DNA of 52,060 nt from Candidatus Paraburkholderia calva (GTDB lineage Bacteria > Pseudomonadota > Gammaproteobacteria > Burkholderiales > Burkholderiaceae), in the NCBI GenBank assembly GCA_001184395.1, contig LFLF01000008.1, positions 1 to 52,060 of the forward strand, in the 5' to 3' direction. Below are positions 20,029-28,836 of this stretch, in pieces. Position 1 is the stretch's first letter, and each line of letters opens with the position of its first letter. Position numbers and translations under genes: made by a program. Below the pieces are notes generated by a model, which saw only the letters and a list, made by a program, of their open reading frames with translations, was not told the DNA's origin and did not search any database.

Positions 20029-21132
20029 TTAGCGATGCGCGAGCAGCATGCCGCGCAGATCGGCGAACACCTGTTCGGCGGAAAGCTCGCGAAGGCAGTT
20101 CAGATGGCCGAGCGGGCATTCGCGGGCGAAGCACGGACTGCATTCAAGATGCAGCCATTGTACCTTTGTGAGATCGGACAAGGGCGGCGGCGTATGGCGC
20201 GGGTCGGTCGAGCCGTACACGGCCACCAGCGGGCGTCTGAGCGCCGCCGCGACATGCATCAGCCCCGAATCGTTGGTGACGACGGCGGACGCGCGCGAGA
20301 TCAGCGCGCAAGCTTCGCCCAGCGACGTTTGACCGCACAGATTGCGCACGTTCGGTGTCCGCTCCGCGATGGCCTGGGCGATGGGCGTATCCTTCTTCGA
20401 ACCGAGCGCGACGATGCGGGCATACGGAAACGACTGCGCGACGAACTGCGCCAGCGACACGAAATGCTCCGGCGGCCAGCGCTTGGCCGGGCCGTATTCA
20501 GCGCCCGGGCAGAACACGACGAGCGGCGTGCGCGTGTCGAGATTGAAGCGTGCTGAGACGCGCGCGGCTTCGTTCGGATCGGCTTCGAGACAGGGCACAG
20601 GCAGCGTGGGGGCGTCGGTGGCGGGCGCGCTTGCCGCAGGAGCGTTCGCGGTGGCGGTATCGCGCGGGGCGTGCCTGTCGACGAACGGCAGTTTCGCGCC
20701 GGGCGCGTATGCCAGCGCCGCGTAGTGCGCAGTCATCGGCAGGCGCTCGGTCTTCGGCAGGTTCGTATGGCGCACGTTGAGCAGCCCGAAACGGCTTTCG
20801 CCCTTGTAGCCGATGCGCAGGTTGATGCCCGCCATCCACGGGATCAGCGCGGATTTCATCGAGTTGGGCAGCACGTAGGCGGCGTCGTAGCCGACGTCGC
20901 GCAGATCGCTCGCGAGTTGCCAGCGGCGCAGCAGTTGCAGCTTGCCGTGGGCCAGGTCGGTCGCGCAGACATCGCGGATTTCCGGCATGCGCTCCAGCAC
21001 GGGCGCGACCCACGACGGCGCGATCGCGTCGATCGCGATGCGCGGATGCAGCTTCCTCAGCAGGGAAAACAGCGGCTGCGCCATCAATGCGTCACCGATC
21101 CAGTTTGGTGCTATTACCAGCGCACGACGCAT
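20029..21132 (-). CDS. waaF: Lipopolysaccharide heptosyltransferase II
   Basis: This is a GT-B glycosyltransferase that adds the second heptose to the LPS inner core on the cytoplasmic face of the inner membrane. The 367-residue protein begins MRRALVIAPNWIGDALMAQPL, the acceptor-side signature of the family. It has FCPGAEYGPAKRWP and the C-terminal sugar-nucleotide site VTNDSGLMHVAAALRRPLV followed by YGSTDPRHTPP. A Cys-rich tail (LECSPCFARECPLGHLNC) is typical of WaaF. ATG 21132 is chosen at the family start rather than an in-frame start 21 codons upstream. An Ala/Pro-rich linker (about 165-180) is longer than usual. The gene is intact. Confidence 0.92.
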   Translation of the reverse strand: MRRALVIAPNWIGDALMAQPLFSLLRKLHPRIAIDAIAPSWVAPVLERMPEIRDVCATDLAHGKLQLLRRWQLASDLRDVGYDAAYVLPNSMKSALIPWMAGINLRIGYKGESRFGLLNVRHTNLPKTERLPMTAHYAALAYAPGAKLPFVDRHAPRDTATANAPAASAPATDAPTLPVPCLEADPNEAARVSARFNLDTRTPLVVFCPGAEYGPAKRWPPEHFVSLAQFVAQSFPYARIVALGSKKDTPIAQAIAERTPNVRNLCGQTSLGEACALISRASAVVTNDSGLMHVAAALRRPLVAVYGSTDPRHTPPPLSDLTKVQWLHLECSPCFARECPLGHLNCLRELSAEQVFADLRGMLLAHR

Positions 21133-21310
21133 CTGACAGTATCCGATCTCAAAATATGAACGCGGCTTCCGGCATGGACGCCGGGGAGTTGTCAAGTGTG
21201 TGGGGTTTCAGTGGAGCGCGGGGACGGGCCGCCCGAAAAGGCGCAGCGCGGCGGGACGAATGCGCGTGTTGGCGCATATTCGCCCCGCCGCGCCGGACGA
21301 GTCATCGCGC

Positions 21311-21508
21311 TTAATGCACGCCCTTGATGACTTCGCTGTCTTTCAGCTTGTAGCGCGTGCCGCAATACGGGCATCGCGCCTCGCCGTGCGTGACGTTCAG
21401 AAACACGCGCGGATGCGCGCTCCAGCGCTGCATCTTCGGGTTCGGGCAGAAAGCGGGCAGGTCCTTGGCGGGCAATTCCACCAGCGGCATTTCCTTCAGG
21501 TCGCTCAT
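21311..21508 (-). CDS. Zinc-finger domain protein (zf-CHCC type)
   Basis: A 65-residue protein carries the CHCC zinc site: C in AFCPNPKM, H in SAHPRV, and CPYC in ARCPYCGTRY. In mitochondria the family includes the NDUFS6 subunit of complex I. The role of the bacterial forms is not established. It lies between ilvE and waaF on the same strand, its usual neighbours in this bacterial group. The frame is clean and the length is normal. Confidence 0.85.
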   Translation of the reverse strand: MSDLKEMPLVELPAKDLPAFCPNPKMQRWSAHPRVFLNVTHGEARCPYCGTRYKLKDSEVIKGVH

Positions 21509-21569
21509 TGCAATCTCTTTGTGATGGGCATGCGGGGATGGCGGCGAGCGATGCCCGCCGCCATCGGCT

Positions 21570-22490
21570 TCAAACCTTGGCGAGCCAGTTCGCGTATTTC
21601 TCGTTCTTGCCGCCGACGACGTCGAAGAACGCGTTCTGCAGCTTTTCCGTGATCGGTCCGCGCTTGCCCGCGCCGATGGTACGGTTGTCGAGTTCGCGGA
21701 TCGGCGTGACTTCGGCGGCGGTGCCGGTGAAGAACGCTTCGTCGCAGGTGTAGACCTCGTCGCGCGTGATGCGTTTCTCGATGACCGGAATGCCGAAGTC
21801 GTGCGCCAGCGTGATGACCGTGTCACGCGTGATGCCGTCGAGGCAGGACGCCAGGTCTGGCGTATAGATTTTGCCGTTGTTGATGAGGAAGAAGTTTTCG
21901 CCCGAGCCTTCCGACACGTAACCGTCTACGTCGAGCAGCAGCGCTTCGTCGTAACCGTCGGCGACCGCTTCCTGGTTCGCGAGGATCGAGTTCACGTACC
22001 AGCCGGATGCCTTCGCGCGCACCATCGACACGTTCACGTGATGGCGCGTAAACGACGACGTCTTCACGCGGATGCCCTTGGCGAGACCGTCTTCACCAAG
22101 ATACGCGCCCCACGGCCACGCCGCGACGGCCACGTGAATGGTATTGCCCTTGACCGACACGCCGAGCTTTTCCGAGCCGACCCAGATGATCGGGCGGATA
22201 TAGCAGGATTCCAGTGCGTTTGCTTTCACGACTTCCAGTTGCGCGGCTTCGAGAATCGTGGCGTCGAAGGGGACGTCCATCTGGAAGATCTTTGCCGAGT
22301 TGAGCAGGCGCTTGGTGTGCTCTTTCAGGCGGAAAATGGCCGTGCCTTGCGCAGTCTTGTACGCGCGCACGCCTTCGAACACGCCCATGCCGTAGTGCAA
22401 CGTATGGGTCAGCACGTGGATCTTGGCGTCGCGCCAATCGATCAGCTTGCCATCCATCCAGATCTTGCCGTCGCGGGCGGCCATTGACAT
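21570..22490 (-). CDS. ilvE: Branched-chain amino acid aminotransferase
   Basis: IlvE is a PLP enzyme performing the last transamination in valine, leucine and isoleucine synthesis. The 306-residue fold-type IV protein has THTLHYGMGVFEGVRAY near the N-terminus and the PLP lysine at about 160 (VRAKASGWYVNS). The signature EALLLDVDGYVSEGSGENFF and the cofactor phosphate region TGTAAEVTPIRELD follow. It starts at 22490 and faces away from the azlC 5' fragment, so synthesis and export of branched-chain amino acids shared a divergent control region. Confidence 0.93.
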   Translation of the reverse strand: MSMAARDGKIWMDGKLIDWRDAKIHVLTHTLHYGMGVFEGVRAYKTAQGTAIFRLKEHTKRLLNSAKIFQMDVPFDATILEAAQLEVVKANALESCYIRPIIWVGSEKLGVSVKGNTIHVAVAAWPWGAYLGEDGLAKGIRVKTSSFTRHHVNVSMVRAKASGWYVNSILANQEAVADGYDEALLLDVDGYVSEGSGENFFLINNGKIYTPDLASCLDGITRDTVITLAHDFGIPVIEKRITRDEVYTCDEAFFTGTAAEVTPIRELDNRTIGAGKRGPITEKLQNAFFDVVGGKNEKYANWLAKV

Positions 22491-22702
22491 ACGCTTCTCC
22501 TAGCTGTCTCGTTCAAGTGATTTCGGGCAAGCCGACGAATTTTTCTGCCGCCGGCGCGCGTGCGCCCGTTTCGGGTTCCCGCGGGTCGCGCAAACCGATG
22601 CAGACGCAGGAAAAGTCCGAAAGACGTCTGAAAGACGGTCAAAGACCGTCATTTTAGCGTGATTTTGCGGCGAAACTGATCTTGGCGCGCCTTACGCGAC
22701 GC

Positions 22703-22708
22703 TATAAT
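22703..22708 (+). promoter_or_regulatory. Likely -10 box of azlC in the ilvE-azlC divergent region
   Basis: A perfect TATAAT at 22703-22708 lies 128 bases before the azlC ATG. TTGGCG starts at 22682, 15 bases before the -10 box, which is shorter than ideal. The rest of 22491-22835 is gene-free and contains short GAAAGAC/GGTCAAAGACC repeats near 22615-22650 that might bind a regulator. No ilvE promoter is obvious. Confidence 0.4.
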
Positions 22709-22835
22709 TTGCCTTTAGCCGCTCGAATCGCGGCGAATTTCACCTTTGCGTTTTTTTCACCTGATTTCAGCCCGGGTTTCGCGGTTTTCGTTACGCGTCC
22801 GCGTGCGCCAGATTTCCCACCGCTTCGTCACCTCC

Positions 22836-23236
22836 ATGCTCGACCGGTTGTCCGACACGAATCGCCGAGCTTTTTTCGAAGGCGTGCCACTTACCTGCGT
22901 TCCTGGCAACGCTGTCGTGGGGCTCGTCACCGGCATCGCCATGACCAAGTCGGTGCTCACCGTGCCGCAGGCGCTCGGTATGAGCTTCGCGGTGTACGCG
23001 GGGTCGTCGCAACTCGCGGTCCTGCCGCTGTTCGCCGCCAAGCGGCCGCTCTGGACCGTGCTGCTCACGGCTGCTATGGTCAATCTACGTTTCGTGATTT
23101 TCATCGCGGGGCTCGCGCCGCATTTCTCGTATCTGTCACTGCGCCGGCGCTTGCTGCTCGGCTACTTCAATGGCGACATCATTTATCTGATGTTTTCCAA
23201 GCGCAATTTCCCGGTCGGATGGCAGCCGGGCAAGGA
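22836..23236 (+). pseudogene. azlC: AzlC-type amino acid exporter, 5' half (separated by inversion)
   Basis: ATG 22836 starts MLDRLSDTNRRAFFEGV. The N-terminal helices and the family-typical SFAVYAGSSQLAVLPL and MVNLRFVIF follow, then LLLGYFNGDIIYLMF. Similarity stops at PVGWQPGKE, exactly where the 3' half at 15423 (minus strand) begins with KEAFFWG. Residues PLTCVPGNAVVG near the start look mildly scrambled, perhaps by two cancelling frameshifts. The fragment cannot form a complete transporter. It is divergent from ilvE. Confidence 0.8.
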
Positions 23237-23540
23237 ACCATTGCGTCACCGTGGCGATGCGCCAGCCGCGTTGTGCCCCGATTGCCGCCGCGACCACGCG
23301 CGCTAACCCGAATGCAACGAGCACGGCGACGTCAGCTGGGCGCGAAGATATTCATCGGGAAGGGCATGCCACATGGTTGTTCTCGGTTATATGGGTGACT
23401 GTGGGCAAGCGTAAGCGCAATAAGCTCGCCAGTATGTACGACAAAACGCAGTTCACCGCTGAAACCGAAGGAAGCGAAAGGGCACCGAGACGCCCGTGCA
23501 AACGATTGAGGCAAACGATCGACGCAAATGACTCAGGCGG
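23237..23540. other. Gene-free stretch beside the inversion breakpoint
   Basis: Between the broken azlC end and panB there is no intact gene. A minus-strand frame at about 23245-23335 reads like a membrane helix (VLVAFGLARVVAAAIGAQ) but has a stop just upstream and no continuation, so it may be a scrap of an unidentified gene. Near 23498-23528 a 13-base unit (GCAAACGATTGAG) is repeated imperfectly. Confidence 0.4.
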
Positions 23541-24356
23541 TCAGAACGTATGCTCCGGTCCGGGGAAGCTGCTTTTCTTCACCGCGCGCACATACGCTTC
23601 GACTGCCGCGAAAATGCTCGGCTGTTCCTGCATGAAATCCTTCACGAAGCGCGGCCGCTTGCCGTGGAACACGCCGAGCATGTCGTGCAGCACGAGCACT
23701 TGCCCCGAACAGTCGATACCCGCGCCAATGCCGATGGTCGGAATCGCCACCTGTTCCGTGACCTTGCGTGCGAGCAGCGTCGGCACCGCTTCGATAACCA
23801 GCAACTGCGCGCCCGCCTCCTGCAACGCGACGGCATCGCGCTTCATCTGCTCGGCGGCAGCTTCGGACTTGCCTTGCACCTTGAAGCCGCCGAACGCATG
23901 TACCGATTGCGGCGTCAGCCCCACGTGACCGCATACCGGAATCGCGCGCTGCACGAGAAAGCGCACCGTCTCCGCGAGCCATTCGCCGCCTTCGATCTTC
24001 ACCATCGCGGCGCCCGCACGCATCAGCCGAACGGCGTGCGCGTAGGTCTCTTCCTTCGAGCCGATGGTGCCGAACGGCATGTCGGCGACGATCAGCGCGC
24101 TCTTGTTGCCGCGCGCCACCGATGCCGTGTGATACGCGATGTCATCGAGCGTGACCGGCAGGGTCGTGCCGTGCCCTTGCAACACGTTGCCGAGCGAATC
24201 GCCGATCAGCATCACATCGACGCCCGCGCGATCGAGCAACGCGGCAAAACTCGCGTCGTAGCAGGTGAGCATCGCGATGCGTTCGCCCGCTTCGCGCATG
24301 GCCTGGAGTTTCGGGACGGTGATCGTCGAGCGATTCGTTTCCTGCAGATACGTCAT
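23541..24356 (-). CDS. panB: 3-methyl-2-oxobutanoate hydroxymethyltransferase
   Basis: PanB makes ketopantoate from ketoisovalerate and 5,10-methylene-tetrahydrofolate, the first step to pantothenate and coenzyme A. The 271-residue protein begins with [18 protein letters not shown]. It has [17 protein letters not shown], the metal-binding [21 protein letters not shown] and [12 protein letters not shown], and [22 protein letters not shown] 24356 is preferred over an in-frame TTG four codons upstream. It is the last gene of the pcnB-folK-dck-panB row. Intact. Confidence 0.94.
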   Translation of the reverse strand: MTYLQETNRSTITVPKLQAMREAGERIAMLTCYDASFAALLDRAGVDVMLIGDSLGNVLQGHGTTLPVTLDDIAYHTASVARGNKSALIVADMPFGTIGSKEETYAHAVRLMRAGAAMVKIEGGEWLAETVRFLVQRAIPVCGHVGLTPQSVHAFGGFKVQGKSEAAAEQMKRDAVALQEAGAQLLVIEAVPTLLARKVTEQVAIPTIGIGAGIDCSGQVLVLHDMLGVFHGKRPRFVKDFMQEQPSIFAAVEAYVRAVKKSSFPGPEHTF

Positions 24357-24400
24357 GATCGTGTTCAACCAAGAAGAGCGCGCTCAGACCTTTTCAGACC

Positions 24401-24428
24401 GATACGCCTTTGACGATACGCCTTTGAC
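24401..24428 (-). repeat. 14-bp tandem duplication at the 3' end of the kinase remnant
   Basis: GATACGCCTTTGAC is repeated exactly at 24401-24414 and 24415-24428. It replaces the usual C-terminus of the kinase with a short unrelated tail. Confidence 0.9.
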
Positions 24429-24614
24429 AAAAGATTCCTTGCGCCCACGCATCGATTCGATGCGCGCGACGAGCAGTTCGAGATCGTCCTCCGATGCGAG
24501 CGGATTCAGATTTTCCGCGTTCACGGTGAGCACGGGTGCACCGTCGTAGTGATAGAAGAAGTCGTTATAAGCATCCGTCAAAGCGCGCAGATACGAGTCG
24601 GAGATTTGCAGTTC

Positions 24615-24648
24615 CATCGGCAGCGCGCACTCATCGGCAGCGCGCGCT
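24615..24648 (-). repeat. 17-bp tandem duplication inside the kinase remnant
   Basis: CATCGGCAGCGCGCACT (24615-24631) is followed by CATCGGCAGCGCGCGCT (24632-24648), with one mismatch. On the coding strand the codons for RALPM are duplicated with a frame change. Confidence 0.9.
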
Positions 24649-24906
24649 TCTGGATACGCGAGAACAAGACCTCCAGGCTCGCCTGCAGATACACGACGAG
24701 ATCCGGCGCTGGCCCGCTCGTGCCGATGCGTGCCGCGATGTCTTTAAACGGATTGTCCTGCGGCCGCTCGAACAGCGTGTGCATGGACCAGCATTCGGCG
24801 AGCAGCGTCACGAGTGTGGTCTTGCCGACTCCGATCGGTCCTTCGATGGCGATATAACGATGCGGCAGCCGCAATTGCGGCGCAGTGACGGTGAGTGGCG
24901 GAACGC

Positions 24907-25458
24907 TCATCGGCAAGTATTTTTGGTTGAGGCGGTGCCGGCATCGAGCGCTTTCGGTGCGCCGAGCACCATGCATTGACAGGTGGCGAACTTCTCGATG
25001 CGCTGATCCGCGACGCCATCGATGAAGGCATCCGCGCGGCCGCGTTGCGGCACGATGAGATCCGGCTCAAGTTCGATGAGCGGCACGAGCACGAAGGCCC
25101 GCTCGGTCATGCGCGGATGCGGCACGATGAAATCCATTTCATCGATGCTCGATATGCCGTACAGCAGGATGTCGAGATCGAGCGTGCGCGGCGCATTGCG
25201 ATACGGCCGCTCGCGTCCGAACTGCTCCTCGATCGTGTGACAGAGGCGCAGCAGCGCGCGCGCGGGCAACGGGGTTTCGAGCTTGACGACGCAATTGAAA
25301 TAATCGTCGCCACCGGCGTCGATCGGTGCGGTGCGGTAAACGCTGGATTTCGCCAGCACCGTGATCGTGTGCTGTTGAGCGAGACACACGACGGCGTCTT
25401 TCAGGGGCTGGCGCGCATCGCCGAGATTCGCTCCCAGTCCCAGATAAGCAATCGTCAT
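24907..25458 (-). CDS. folK: 2-amino-4-hydroxy-6-hydroxymethyldihydropteridine pyrophosphokinase
   Basis: HPPK transfers pyrophosphate from ATP to hydroxymethyl-dihydropterin in folate synthesis. The 183-residue protein begins MTIAYLGLGANLGDARQPL. It has SSVYRTAP and the signature RNAPRTLDLDILLYG with its metal-binding Asp pair, then PHPRMTERAFVLVPL. The C-terminal tail (after about 160) is longer than in E. coli. ATG 25458 is chosen at the conserved start, although an open frame reaches 25542. It overlaps the dead kinase downstream by four bases (ATGA). Intact. Confidence 0.93.
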   Translation of the reverse strand: MTIAYLGLGANLGDARQPLKDAVVCLAQQHTITVLAKSSVYRTAPIDAGGDDYFNCVVKLETPLPARALLRLCHTIEEQFGRERPYRNAPRTLDLDILLYGISSIDEMDFIVPHPRMTERAFVLVPLIELEPDLIVPQRGRADAFIDGVADQRIEKFATCQCMVLGAPKALDAGTASTKNTCR

Positions 25459-25574
25459 GGCAGAAGTCCTACGCGTAATCGAAGGCGGAAAACGGTGCGC
25501 TTTGCTTGTGCGCAAATCAAATTGCGCATGGGTGAGCAGCAAACCGCTATCTGCTACTGTATCGAAAACTCGCG

Positions 25575-27152
25575 TTACTCGTTGTCCGCACCTTCGCGTG
25601 TGTGCGATGCGCCGGAATCGTGCCGCTCATCCGAATCGTGCGACTCGTTTGCTTCGGGTTGGCTTGATGACACGGCATCGCCCGACTTGCGCTTTGCGTT
25701 ACTGCGACGACGGCGTTTCTTCGGTGCGCTGCGACCCTTGCCGCCTTGCGCGAGCACCGCTTTACGCGCCGCGTGATCGCTGTCGATGAAGTCGGTCCAC
25801 CACTGGCCGATCTCCACATCGAGCTCACCCGATTCGCAGCGCAGTAACAGGAAATTATACGCCGCTTTGAATCTTTGGTGTTCCAGCACCTTGAATGCGG
25901 TGCGGCCGCGTTTTTCGAGGCGTTGCTGAAGACCCCAGATCTCGCGCATATCCGACGAGTAACGCTTGTGGATGGCAAGCTTCTCGGTCTGCATGTCGAG
26001 CACGTCGTCCATCGCGCGATGAATGGCGGGCACCGGATACTCGCCGTTCGCGGTGTACTGCTGCCAGCGCGTCTGCACGTCGTGCCAAAGAAGCGTCGCG
26101 AACAGAAAGCCGGGCGACACGCCCTTGCCGGCCCGCACGCGTTCGTCGGTGCTGGTCAGGGCGAGCGTGATGAAATTTTCGCCGTGCGGCTGTTCGAGTA
26201 CGACATCGAGCAGCGGCAAGACGCCGTGATGCAGGCCTTCCTGGCGCAGCCGCGTAAGACACGCGAGCGCGTGACCGGACAACAGCAGCTTGAGTATCTC
26301 GTCGAAGAGACGCGCGGCGGGCACGCTGTTGAGCGCATCGGCGAGTTCGGTGATGGGCGCGCGCGTGGCGTCGTCGATCTCGAAGCCGAGCTTGGCCGCG
26401 AAGTGCACGACGCGCAGCATGCGCACCGGGTCTTCGCGGTAACGCGTGGCCGGATCGCCGATCATGCGCAACAAGCGCGCGCGGACATCGGCCATGCCGT
26501 CGTGATAATCCAGCACGGTTTGCGTGGCCGGATCGTAGTACATCGCGTTGATGGTGAAGTCGCGGCGCGTGGCGTCTTCGTGCTGCTCGCCCCACACGTT
26601 GTCGCGCAGCACGCGGCCGCTCGCATCGACGGCGTGTGTGCGGCCGTCGAGTTCACCGCGTTTCAGACGGCGCGGCGGTTCCGGCGACGGTTCGGCGGGC
26701 GCATCGACGAGCGCGCGAAACGTCGAGGTCTCGATGATCTCCTGCCCGAACTGCACGTGCACGATCTGAAAGCGCCGCCCGATGATGTGCGCGCGCCGGA
26801 ACAGCTTCTGCACCTGATCGGGCGTGGCGTCGGTCGCGATGTCGAAGTCCTTCGGCGAAATGCCGAGCAGGAGATCGCGCACCGCGCCGCCGACGATGAA
26901 TGCGCGATGTCCCGCGTTCTGCAAGCCTTCGGTGACGCGAATCGCGTTGCGCGAGATCAGCGACGGATCGATGCCGTGCACGTCCGACGAGAGGATGACC
27001 GGCACGTTCGGATCGCGCCGGGGCTTGGCCGCCGTCTTCTTGCGCGTGCTTTTGCGCGCGGGCGTTGCTTCGGCTTCGGGCGTTGCCGTGGGCGCCTCGG
27101 AGGACTCGGCGCTTTCCTGTCCGAACAGCTTGCGGATGAGTTTTTTAATCAC
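25575..27152 (-). CDS. pcnB: Poly(A) polymerase I
   Basis: PcnB adds 3' poly(A) tails that mark RNAs for decay. The 525-residue protein is a class II nucleotidyltransferase. The catalytic domain has FIVGGAVRDLLLG, the KDFDIATD carboxylates and ATRRDFTINAMYYD, then RYREDPVRMLRVVHFAAKLGF. The C-terminus is strongly basic (KKRRRRSNAKRK), as usual for this enzyme. I place the start at GTG 27152, giving VIKKLIRKLFGQ. A TTG at 27161 is also possible. The GTG overlaps the stop of the upstream HAD gene by eight bases, which suggests translational coupling. Intact. Confidence 0.9.
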   Translation of the reverse strand: MIKKLIRKLFGQESAESSEAPTATPEAEATPARKSTRKKTAAKPRRDPNVPVILSSDVHGIDPSLISRNAIRVTEGLQNAGHRAFIVGGAVRDLLLGISPKDFDIATDATPDQVQKLFRRAHIIGRRFQIVHVQFGQEIIETSTFRALVDAPAEPSPEPPRRLKRGELDGRTHAVDASGRVLRDNVWGEQHEDATRRDFTINAMYYDPATQTVLDYHDGMADVRARLLRMIGDPATRYREDPVRMLRVVHFAAKLGFEIDDATRAPITELADALNSVPAARLFDEILKLLLSGHALACLTRLRQEGLHHGVLPLLDVVLEQPHGENFITLALTSTDERVRAGKGVSPGFLFATLLWHDVQTRWQQYTANGEYPVPAIHRAMDDVLDMQTEKLAIHKRYSSDMREIWGLQQRLEKRGRTAFKVLEHQRFKAAYNFLLLRCESGELDVEIGQWWTDFIDSDHAARKAVLAQGGKGRSAPKKRRRRSNAKRKSGDAVSSSQPEANESHDSDERHDSGASHTREGADNE

Positions 27153-27831
27153 GTGTGTCAAAGAGATTCAGAATGCGCCAGCCTTTGGCTTGCGCATGCG
27201 CGCGCAGCGGGTCGTCGGGATTGGTCGCGACGGGATCGGTCACGCGCTCGAGCAGCGGAATGTCGTTATGGGAATCGCTGTAGAAATAGCTGTGCTTGTA
27301 ATCGTCGATGCGCTTGCCGAGCGACGCAAGCCATTGCTCCACGCGCACGATCTTGCCCTCGCGATAACTCGGCGGGCCGGTGGGCCGGCCAGTCAGCGCG
27401 CCCATCGGCTCGTTGCCGACGGTCTCCACCTCGCAGGCGATCAGCGTTTCGATGCCGAAGGCTTCCGCGATCGGCGCGGTGATGAACGCGTTGGTCGCGG
27501 TGACGAGGCAGCACAGGTCGCCGTTGTCCTGATGCTTGTGCACCAGCTTGACGGCCGCCGGCACGATGCGCGGATTGATGATTTCGCGCATGTATTGCGC
27601 GTGCCAGTCCGTCAGTTGTTCGCGCGAGTATTTGGCGAGCGGCGCCAGAATGGCGTGCAGATACGCGTTGATGTCGAGCACGCCTGCCTTGTAGTCGGCG
27701 TAAAAGGCGTCGTTCTGACGTGCGAAACGATCCGCATCGACGATGCCGAGCTTGACCATGAAGCGGCCCCATTCGTGATCGCTGTCGGTCGAGATGAGCG
27801 TGTGATCGAGATCAAAGAGTGCGAGGTTCAT
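27145..27831 (-). CDS. HAD-superfamily phosphatase, SerB-like subclass IB
   Basis: A 228-residue cytosolic hydrolase. Motif I is NLALFDLDHTLISTDSDHEW (Asp nucleophile and second Asp), motif II lies in CLVTATNAFIT, and motif IV is YSDSHNDIPLLERV. The helical cap between them makes it a subclass IB enzyme. Relatives are phosphoserine or histidinol-phosphate phosphatase-like, but the substrate is unknown. It is placed between hda and pcnB with short gaps, as in related genomes. Intact. Confidence 0.88.
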   Translation of the reverse strand: MNLALFDLDHTLISTDSDHEWGRFMVKLGIVDADRFARQNDAFYADYKAGVLDINAYLHAILAPLAKYSREQLTDWHAQYMREIINPRIVPAAVKLVHKHQDNGDLCCLVTATNAFITAPIAEAFGIETLIACEVETVGNEPMGALTGRPTGPPSYREGKIVRVEQWLASLGKRIDDYKHSYFYSDSHNDIPLLERVTDPVATNPDDPLRAHAQAKGWRILNLFDTRD

Positions 27832-27842
27832 GGGAACGGATT

Positions 27843-28640
27843 TTACTTGAAGCGGGTCGGATCGTTATCCGATGCGGCAAAGCTGCTGCCGGGAACGGGC
27901 GATTGGCCCACGAGGTCGGCAGGCGATGCGTAAGCGTCGTCGGAAAACGGCAGGCTGCGGGTTTTGTGCAGCACGTCGCGGATCAGGCTCGTGTTCACCG
28001 CGCGCTTGGTTTCGAGCGAAAAGCGGTCGAGTTCGTCGAGCAGCGCCATCAGGCTCAGCATGTCACGGCGATAACGCCTGAGCAGATAGTCCGGCACGTC
28101 TTCCGCGAGCACGAGGCCGCGCCCGTGCGCCGCGTGCTCGAGCACTGCGGCCTTCGATTCGTCCGATAGCGGCTGCAGATGAAACACGAGGCCCCAGCCG
28201 AGCCGCGTGCGCAGATCGTCGCGCACGCCGAGCGCGATGGGCGCGGCGTTGCCGGCCGCGACCAGCGCGGCGGCGGGCGTCGCGCGTACTTCGTTGAAAA
28301 GATTGAACAGTGCGATCTGTTGCGCGGCGGACAGGCGGTCGCAGTCGTCGACGGCGTAGAGCGTCACGCGCGGATCGAAACCGAAGGTGTGCAGCGCGCT
28401 TTGCGGGCCCAGAAAGCGCGCCGTGCCGTTCGCTTCGTGCAGCAGCGCGTGCAGCAGATGGCTGCGCCCGCTGCCCGGCTCGCCCCACATATAGAACGTG
28501 CGATCCGCGCGCGGACCGGCCGCGAGGGCGCCTTCGAGCTCGCGCAGGCGTGTCACGAGTTCGTGATTGCCGGTTGCGAAGAAATTGTCGAAGGTGGCAG
28601 GCGGCGGCGTGCCGAGATCGAGCGTCAGTTGGCGTTGCAC
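27843..28640 (-). CDS. hda: DnaA regulatory inactivator Hda
   Basis: Hda binds the DNA-loaded sliding clamp and stimulates ATP hydrolysis by DnaA, preventing over-initiation. The 265-residue protein starts with a clamp-binding motif (MQRQLTLDL). It has a modified Walker A (GEPGSGRSHLL, 53-63), Walker B (LYAVDDCDRL), the sensor region GVRDDLRTRLGWG and the DnaA-like lid RRDMLSLMALLDELD. The start is GTG 28640, chosen because the clamp motif follows directly. In related genomes a PerM-type permease gene usually lies between hda and purM. Here only 234 gene-free bases separate them. Confidence 0.9.
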   Translation of the reverse strand: MQRQLTLDLGTPPPATFDNFFATGNHELVTRLRELEGALAAGPRADRTFYMWGEPGSGRSHLLHALLHEANGTARFLGPQSALHTFGFDPRVTLYAVDDCDRLSAAQQIALFNLFNEVRATPAAALVAAGNAAPIALGVRDDLRTRLGWGLVFHLQPLSDESKAAVLEHAAHGRGLVLAEDVPDYLLRRYRRDMLSLMALLDELDRFSLETKRAVNTSLIRDVLHKTRSLPFSDDAYASPADLVGQSPVPGSSFAASDNDPTRFK

Positions 28641-28836
28641 GGAAAAGGTGTCGTCGGAGCGTTACGTCGGGTGTTTCTCTAAAACAGGCGTCGATGCGGC
28701 GCGAAAACGCGCTGGGCCGCGTGCGGCGGACGTGCGCGCGTCCGGCCACCGCGCCAGCCGGATTACATCCGATCTCGAAAAAAGCGCTTTCGGCAGTTTT
28801 GAAGAATGCGGGAACGCAGCCGGCCGGTTGTCATCG

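Larger units (their letters stand above)
24384..24910 (-). pseudogene. Deoxynucleoside kinase (dAdo/dCyd kinase), deleted and frameshifted
   Basis: The N-terminus at 24910 (MSVPPLTVTAPQLR) leads to the P-loop IAIEGPIGVGKTTLVTLL, so the family is clear. After FERPQDNPF the protein jumps to DIAARIGTSGPAPDLVVYLQ, lacking roughly 60-70 residues that hold the substrate-binding part. A 17-bp tandem duplication at 24615-24648 then shifts the frame before MELQISDSYLRALTDAYNDF. A further 14-bp duplication (24401-24428) changes the C-terminus after ESFVKGVS. The start overlaps the folK stop as ATGA. Deoxynucleoside salvage by this enzyme is lost. Confidence 0.88.

Noticed and set aside
23136..23324. 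Minus-strand frame opposite the azlC 5' half, helix-like at its start
   Set aside because: A stop lies just upstream and most of the frame is antisense to azlC. There is no family match. At most a scrap of a lost gene.
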